Below are positions 28,401-37,400 of a stretch of DNA of 64,000 nt, in pieces. Position numbers and translations under genes: made by a program. How positions within the stretch are numbered: position 1 is the stretch's first letter; each line of letters begins with the position of its first letter. Source of the DNA: Onthophagus taurus (lineage: Eukaryota; Arthropoda; Insecta; Coleoptera; Scarabaeidae); NCBI RefSeq assembly GCF_036711975.1, contig NC_091971.1:7199501-7263500 (forward strand). The letters run 5' to 3'. The notes under the pieces were generated by a model. It did no database searches. It was not told the origin of the DNA and was given only the letters and a program-made list of their open reading frames with translations.

Positions 28401-31400
28401 TGCCATAAAGAAGCACGCCGATAGAACTAATGGGGTAATTTGTTTTGATTAATTTGGGAACACCCGCACGTCGTACGATGATGAATTCTAAGTATCCCAA
28501 CCACATTTTTCATCTGCTTTATTAGTTAGCTCGGTCCCCTTAAATCCAGTCGACTTTTTGTCACCCAAAAAGGTGCCGGTGCTATTCTGGGAAGTTAAAT
28601 TAACCCCAAGCGGAAACCTGAAATTTAGCAATTAAAATTCGAGGAAGAGTAGTAACTTAGCAATTTACCGAGTTTTTAATTGGATGTACCTTAAAGTACT
28701 CGATACGACCCGATCAATTTAATGGGATACTAAAAATGGAAAGCCCTCGGATTAAAAAGAAAATTTTATCGTAATTTTTAAAATGGTCAATTTAAAGTGT
28801 TGGATGTAATATTTTTTGGTAAAGTAAACACCTACCAGAAATAAATCTTATCCCATTTTGATCTCGATTTGATACGGTTCGAGTGGTTTCGACGGAAACA
28901 CATGTTGATAGAACGCGAGGGCGATCTGTCGATTCGTCCGTTGAAGAAACGGGCCAGCGAAAATTGACAATAACTCGCGTGAGATTGAAACTTTTCGCAC
29001 TACCAGACGCCCTCATCGTTTCGAGCACTCCTTTGACTTCGAGGACGATCACGGAAAATTGCACCCCCTAGGGTACTTTCTAGAATCCCGGTCGAAAGCC
29101 AATATTCACCGTTCGTTGCAGTACGGAACGGGACCCTTATGCAAATACTTGGTTTAAACATCGAATATCCCCCGCGGCCGATATTAGTCCCTTATCTTTG
29201 AGAGAATCTCCCCCAACGAAGTTTATTTTTCACCCGGAAAGGATGTCTCCTTTTCCAACCTATAATGACATTTCGTTATCGTTTCCAACAACTTATCCGA
29301 TAATGATGAAATAAACAAGGTGTATCAAAAAAACATTTATACAAAATGTATTTAGATTACCTGTTTGAACAAGTTCTCTCTCAAACGTCACTTTTAAATA
29401 ATTCAAGTGCTTTCAGAGCAACATGTGAGCGTTCGGGGAATAACACCGGCCAGTTTTGTGAAATGTACATTTTAAAATTCAATTACGTTGGTCACTAGCT
29501 GGCAACTCCCAATTAGGCAGACATTTATGGTTCGGCTTCTCTAAAAAAAGATGATAAAAATGATTGTTTCGAAGTTTTTATTTGTTTCATTTTTCGACAA
29601 ACTTTAAAAATCGCGTTAGCCAATTTATTTCACCAATAAATTACGAAACATCAATGTTTGAATTTTACCCAACTATTTGAAGTTGATGTTATTTGAATTT
29701 TTTGGTGTATCGTCTGGGGTGACATTTAATTCGTCCGGTTATACAATTTTTTTTTATTGATTTGTGGTATTTTTAAATTGAAAAATAAATTTATAAAATC
29801 ATTTAAATACTAATTATAATATCTATTAAAATCCGTTACAAAAAAAGTCATTCAATAGGAGTAAAGATAGCATTTAATTTCGTTTTTTACTTTGTGCTAA
29901 TGTATCAAATGTAGCGCTTCGCCCGCAAGTGACCTTGACGGAGTGAGAATAAATGCTTTTTTATAAGATTGTTGAACATTTTGTAAAAAATATATAAGGA
30001 ATGATTTTGCTTCAAACCGCCGAGGTCGCTTGCGGGCGAGGCGGTAGCATCTTATAAAGTTGACAACTTCGTGTTGATATATCAAATCTACAGCCTCGCA
30101 CACAAGCGACCTCGGCGGAGTGAGACTATATGTTTCCTTATAACACTGTTGATGATGTTGCCTTAAAATTGCCAAAATCCTACATAGCTGATGATTTCGT
30201 GTTGATATATCGAAATATAGTTAGGGTTTTAAGAAAAAATAGAATGACAGCGAGATGGAAATAGTTAAAAAGTGATAATTAATTAAAATTAAGTCGCTTT
30301 ATAAACATCATTTTCAGATGTGTCTGTTTCCTCCTAGTATCGTAAAAATAAACTTTAGAAGCTTGTATGTTAGTAATTTTCGGAAAGCCAAGTTGGATAA
30401 CTTTTAAACAAGTTGAAAAATTGAATTTCGAGACGAGTAAAAAATCGTGGAAAACTTTTAAGGGTGGGAAATTATTCGCGGTTTCTGTTTCCTGACAAAA
30501 TTCAGGCCCTTTCAATTCAATTGCGCAACATTGCAAAGGAAACACAAGGACTAAATCGTTACTATGACGAGGCTCATTGTGCGACTACACGTTGTTCAGG
30601 ATAAAGAAAAGGGTGAGTAGAAGTGTTCGTTAGTGGCGAGCATATCAGGGCGTATTCTACCTGGTGTGTTTTTCTTCCGTTAGCAGATAACAACCTCAAT
30701 TAGTGAGGTGGATTTTGCGCTGGGTATTTTCCAAGAACTTTTTACTAAACACGAGTAATTGGTTGATTCTATCTTTTAATTGGAATTTATTGAAATAGTT
30801 AATATTAATATTGTTTTTTAAACCCTTTATTTTTTTTTATTTTATTTTACACGGCATCAACAGGTCCATGGTACATCCGCCTCAGGGTAATAATTCAAAA
30901 GCTTTAAAAGGCGCTTGTTTCATTATTCCGACAAAACGTGAAATTTAAAAGGGTGCTTTTATTCATTGTTTTTATGCCCACTGCACCTCTCATCTAACAC
31001 AAACATACATGTTGCTGCCTTTAAAAATTTTTGAAATAAAAAGATAAAATTGGATAGGCACGCTTAAAATCTGGTCATAAAACGTAGTCAATACAGGTAG
31101 AGTATTCGAGACGTAGTCAAGTATCATCATAAAACGGCGCTTCCTCTTCCTCGGCTCAAAATTTCCGTTAGTATACAGCGGGTCATAAATCCCTCTCGAC
31201 GACGAAGTGAATAATTCGTTTGATAACATTCGCATTTGCAGTTTCAGCGAATCACCGGCGATTTTCGGGACGTTAGTAATAGAGCGTCGACGATTTTTAT
31301 TTCAGAACTCGACGAATTTCATCGCTCGGCGTACGATTAGGCGAATGTTGCGCGCTTTATGGCTCCGGGTTTACGATATGAATCGGCCCTTTTATGACGG

Positions 31401-34400
31401 CGATCGTAAAATTTTGGCGATTTTGTTTCAGAAAAATTTACTTTGTACTGATTGGATTAAGTATCTATCCAGTATACAGACCATTAAATATTAAATTAAA
31501 CGGTTTTTCATATAAGTTAATGGTTCAGAAGAAGTTTTAAAACAAAAAGATTTTTCCTATCGATATGATCTATATGATCTCAAAGTTTTGTACATATCAT
31601 ACAGTGAATTTCACTTAAGATGCAATATACAAAAATATCCATAAAGTGCAATATACAGGGTGACTTATAAGTTCACCATCAAACTTTGTAATGCCCAGAT
31701 ATGTTCATTATGGTAATTATTTATACCATCTCGTGTAAAACATGATTGTTGTTGCTGATTATCTCCTAGCTGTAGAGCTTGAACATTCTGTTTACAATAC
31801 GGATGAAGGAATTCGCGGTTCAATACGCGCCATGCAAAATTTTGACTTACATGTATGCTGTGTGCTATTCTTCGAGTGCTGATGGAAGGATTATCAATGA
31901 CAGCATTAATTACTTCTCGAAGTCTTCTGAAAGAATCGCTAAAAACTGAATAATATGGCAAATGCCGCAGTGGAAATCTTTCTTGATAATCTCGTACTGA
32001 TTGTCGAGAATTTCCATTGCAAAAACAATACACGAAAATTATATCAACATACTCTTCAGTGCTATTAGCGTACATTTTAAGTTTCTTGTTGTATGTAATA
32101 ATTAAACCACACAGCAAACTAACATATTACAATGACAATAATTGAAATAGGACATATGTTCATTAACATTTTTATTTTTGGTAATTGAATTAGCTATCAT
32201 ATGTCAAAGTTTGATGGTGAGCTAATAAATCACCCTTTATATAATTTACCTCATGTTTTGTTTATGACAAATGTTTTTAACTTCGTTGAGATACAATTTA
32301 TGTTTCACTCCGTAAAAGATCTCCACCCTGTATATAATAAAGCGTGGTCTTAAAATTATATATTTGAATATTATTTTTTTAATAAATTTTTCAATTCTCA
32401 TTGTGTTCAGTGTGGAAAATGTAGGCCGATTCCAACACTTCGTTATTCGATTAACCCTTTTTTGGAGTACGGCTGCAAGAGACGCCTTTGAACTAACCGT
32501 TCCATCAAAAATGACAGCAGCGCCGCTCGCCGGTAGCCGTTGAAACGCGAACCGCACGGAAATCTGTTAATTCCGCGCCGATTCGGCCGACATCGGAAAC
32601 TCATTCACTATGCGCGCAGCCAACTCGATTTTGACCGTCTATATATAGATGCGATTTCCAATACCACCGTGTATTTTCCACAAAAAGAATTATTAATTTT
32701 AATCCAAACCCGAATTTTTCAAATTTTTTTCTTTGATTTATTTTATAAATAATTCAATTAATAATAATATAATTAAAAATAATAATTTAATTATAAAATC
32801 TTGAATTTAAAGTACTTTTCGTGATATACATTTTGATAAAAAGAATCGTTAATTTGAATTGGACCGTTTATACTAGAAATTCCAAACGGGCAGCGGAAAA
32901 ATTAATTTTGTGCCGATAACGAACTCGGGCACGTTATTGCCTTCGTTTTACCGGTATTTTTAGTGATTAAAAACGACGAGAATAAGCTTAACAACGCTTA
33001 ATTAAAAATGTTAGTGGATGTGCACTCGTACGATTGAACCATTTTTTTGCTCACCTTTTGATTTAATAACGAGAGGTAGCTACGAGCTGGTATAATATTC
33101 TAAAGAGTCCGCATCCACCGCTTAATTAAAATTATGCTAAAAATGACTAATTTAGTACAAGCACACATGTCTTTTCTTATTACTGCTTGTAGTTTTAACC
33201 CATTTGCATCATTCAGAAAGGAATTATAAAGTGACCTACATATCAATAATTTTTTTTTTCTGTAGAACTATCTTTTCTCTATCTAGAACTAAAAACATTC
33301 AAGTTTAACCGTTTTGAAAGACGCACGGCTAAACCCGAATGTTTCTAGGTCTAGGTGTTTTAGTTCTCTATTTAAATTACTAGAAATATGCAACAACCGT
33401 GAATGACCACTAAGACTGAAGCTATCACTAGAACTAACAGCTCCAGTCTTAATGCTAGTGTTAGATCACTAGAACTAATACTAGACCTAGAACTAGAATC
33501 GTTCAGATTTAGCCGAACGTCTTTTAAGACGGCTAAACCCGAACGATTCTAGTTCTAAGTCTAGCGTTGGTTCCAGTGATCTAACACTAGTACTAAAACT
33601 GGAGCTGACTCTAGCACTATCACTAGAACTAACACTAGACCTAGAACTAGAATCGTTCCGGTTTAGCAGAACGTCTTTTAAGACGGCTAAACCCGAACGA
33701 TTCTAGTTCTAAGTCTAGTATTGGTTCTAGTGATCTAACACTTACACTAACATTCAAGACGCACTGCTAAATCCAAAAGTTTCTAGGTCTAGTGTTAGTT
33801 CTTATTCTAGTATTAGCTCTAGTTTTGGTTGTTATTAAGCACGGCTAAACCCGAATATTTCTAGTTCTAAATCTAGTGTTAGTTCTAGTTTTATTATAAT
33901 ACATTAAACAATAATAATGGTATAAATAATATCAATTTTGGTCCCTATTGTAAGCGTATGTATACAATGGTGATAATGGTCAAGAAAAATTCGTTAAATT
34001 AAATACAACTTATGATGCAAATGTGTTAACATAAATATTCCCATTCCACTTTTAAATTAGCATCCAAAAACTTTAGATTTTTTTTAACTCTCTTCAATAT
34101 TTTAAATAAATCTTTCAACTTATTCTATTATAGTTTTTTTTTTGTCTCCGTGCCTAATGTTTCTTAGTAAAAGCCAATCAAAATGTACTTTACTTTCGCC
34201 CGTTTCCAATGATTTTTGTTCCAGCCAAATTGGACGGCGTGAAAACGTACATGCGCATGAGGAGAGTCCCCAATCATCTACAAGTCAAAGTGATCAAATG
34301 GTTCGACTATTTATGGCTCACTCAAAAGTGTTCCGATGAGGAGAGAGCCGTTTCTTGTCTTCCAGATAAATTAAAAGCGGAAATAGCCATCAACGTTCAC

Positions 34401-37400
34401 TTAGACACCTTGAAACGGGTCGAAATATTTCAAAATACTGAAGCTGGATTCCTCTGCGAGTTGGTGCTTAGGCTTAGACCGGTTCTTTTCTCACCAGGTG
34501 ACTACATTTGTAGAAAAGGTAAAATCTAAATAATAAGTTGATGTGAATTAGATTATTATTTTTTTATTTTAAACGTAGGTGAAGTAGGTAAAGAAATGTA
34601 TATAGTGAATCGAGGTAGACTTCAAGTGGTTGCTGATAATGGTAGAACTGTGTTGGCAACGTTGAAAGCTGGGAGTTATTTTGGAGAAATTTCTATATTA
34701 AACATGGGAACGGCAGGTAAACACCTTGGTAAATATCAGGCAGGCCCATTTTATTGGTGGTTGGAATTAATACTACTACAACCCCTTTTTGGTATTGCTA
34801 TCCAATAGCATGGTGCTTTTGTGGCTTGATCTGTTTAATATTTTTCATTTTTTTATGTAAAAGTAACGTTATCAGCAATTTTTTTTATTATAATATCTAA
34901 ATTTATTTTTGAAAGGCATAAAATAGCCTTAATGATTGAAACATCAAAGGACAACCACAATTTAATTTCCTTTTCTAATTAGTGTTTGATGTAGCTACTC
35001 CCATTTGTTGATTGCATCTATTCACAAAAGGCTTAACTATTTATACCAATAAGAAACTACTTGTACCTTAGTTTACAGTGTGTATGTATTTGTCTGTTTC
35101 ACGGAGGGAACTCAAATTGGAATTACTGTTTGCGGACAATCAGTTAGAATTTGCATGTTGCCAGGGGGAGGATTTGAAGAGAAACTTGTATTTGCATTAA
35201 CCTTTTACTAATAGTAATTCGATTAAGGGACGAAAAGGATGAATTTTGTTTAAAGAAAATTGCTGGTAACCTGTTACTCCGTTCATCTAATATTCTTCGT
35301 TCACCTCGCCGAGAGCATATGCAACCTTCGTTTCGCGATTCAATGCACATCATCAGTATCAATCAGTCTGAATCCCGTAGGCGCGATAACAAATCCGGCG
35401 TAAAAGCCGAATTGTCAAGATCCGTATCTATATTGAATCGGCGGCCAACAACGCGCCTCCAAACTCACCCCCGATTTTAACCCTCCCCAACGGCTCACGT
35501 TGCTGCCGGTTTGTTTGCTCCTTTTTGCCTGCGCTGCACATCTAATGCGAGTTTGTGGCATGAAGCCAAACACGTTAGTGTCAACCCCGCAATTCCATAC
35601 GTACGCCCCGAGCTACCACAATATTTTACCAGGAAATTCAGGGCGGCTATGATAAATGGATTAGCGCGTAATGGCGGACCTCTATTTTCGGGTTTGAGGT
35701 TATTTCGGTGAAAATGATCCCCAGAAGTGCGATAAGTAACACAACATAAACTTAAACTAGATATGAATGTATAATATATGATAGAAAATATATATTCTCT
35801 CTCGTTTCCATGGCAAAGTCTCCAAAAATAGATGACCCAATGTAATTAAAAAATAGATGACGTTTAAGATGACCTCGCATTTATTACTACGCTTACTACA
35901 AGAGTTTTGAATCTATTAAAAGTCTTAAATGGGGATATACAGTGAATTTCACTTAAAATACAATATACAAAAATATAGTTCTATAGAAATCAGGGCCACA
36001 TAAAAAACAACATTTCTGAATGTTTCTAGTTCTAGATCTAATGTTAGTTCTAGTGACAGTGGTAGGTAGCGCTAGTTAATATAAGATATCAGTTACGTCT
36101 GAAGACGCACGGCTAAACCCGAATGTTTCTATTTCTAGGTCTAGTGTTAGTTCTAGTTTTACACTAGCACCTATCACTAGAACTAACACAAGACCTAGAA
36201 CTAGAATCATTCGGGTTTAGCCGTCTTGAGAGACGTGCGGCTAAATCCGAATGTTACTAGTTCTCGGTCTAGTGTTAGTACTAGTATTACACTATCACTA
36301 GAAACATCATAAGACCTAGAACTAGAATTATTCGGGTTTGTCTTAGCTGCCCTCGATACCTTACATTTTTAAATGCTTCCAATTACTCCGAATACCTCCA
36401 AATAGCACGCAATGTCTTTATCTTTTACTGGCGTTAAGTTGTTGCTGATATTTTTAGCTATTAAATGCTCGAAATGTTTGTCAAAGGTTTTTAATTACTC
36501 CGAATGACTCCCAATGGTTCTCACTGACTCCAAAAAGCTTTTAATATCGTTCGTAATTACAACACACACAAAAAGTGTTGTTTTTTAAAGGCTCTCAGTG
36601 CATTAATATCGCTAATTAACTCTGAATTGATTAACTGTGAGCTGACCTCGATACTTTACACTTATAAATGCGAATACCTCCAAATCCTTTAGTGGCGCCA
36701 AGCTGTTCCTACGCGTTGTTCCTGATACTTTTAGGTATTAAAGGTTGAAGAATAATGAGAATGACTCCTCATCCCTTAGTAATTCTGTATCCCAATTTAA
36801 ATTCTTCTCACTGACTCCCAATAGCTTCTAATATCTTTCGTTGTTACTGAGCCTAGTTGCTTACAAAAAGTGTTGGTTTAAAAAGCTATCAAACAGTACA
36901 TCAATATCTCTAATTAATTCTGAATTTACTAGCTCTTAGCTGCCCTCGATACCTTACACTTTTGAATGTCGCAATATCTTTATCTTTTAGTGGCGTTAGT
37001 TGCTCCTAATACCTTTTGCTAAAAGCTCGAAATACCTCTTTCAATTACTCCGAATAACTCCTAATGGTTTTCAGCATCTCTCAAACTCCGAATAGCTTCT
37101 ACTATCTTGCGTTGTTACACGACCTAGTTGCTTCCATAAAGTATTTGCTTATCAATATCTATCGTAGATTCTGAACATACAGCTCTTAGCTGCCGTTGAT
37201 ACCGTACATTTTGTTCCGAATATCTCCAAGTAGCTGGCTGGCTGGCTTTAAATACCTCTCATTAGATTTCAATTACTCAGAATGAGTCCCAATGGCTTTG
37301 GATATCTCAAGATCTCTCAGTAATTCTTAATTGCTCTTAATGCTCAAGATTTACACTTAAATCGCCGAGGTCGCTTGCGGGCGAAACGCTTGAATTCTTG

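Larger units (their letters stand above)
18588..34224 (+). other. Cngl: 15.6-kb CNG channel intron
   Basis: Bounded by GTGAGT and TTGTTCCAG. It holds family A clusters (20390, 27555, 33270), a family B cluster (29900), a mariner-type element (31656) and a small direct duplication (22641). Other stretches are AT-rich with no recognised gene. Confidence 0.85.

Noticed and set aside
29897-30175. 92-codon minus-strand frame with two similar halves ([14 protein letters not shown] and [14 protein letters not shown])
   Set aside because: The halves are translations of the family B repeat arms.
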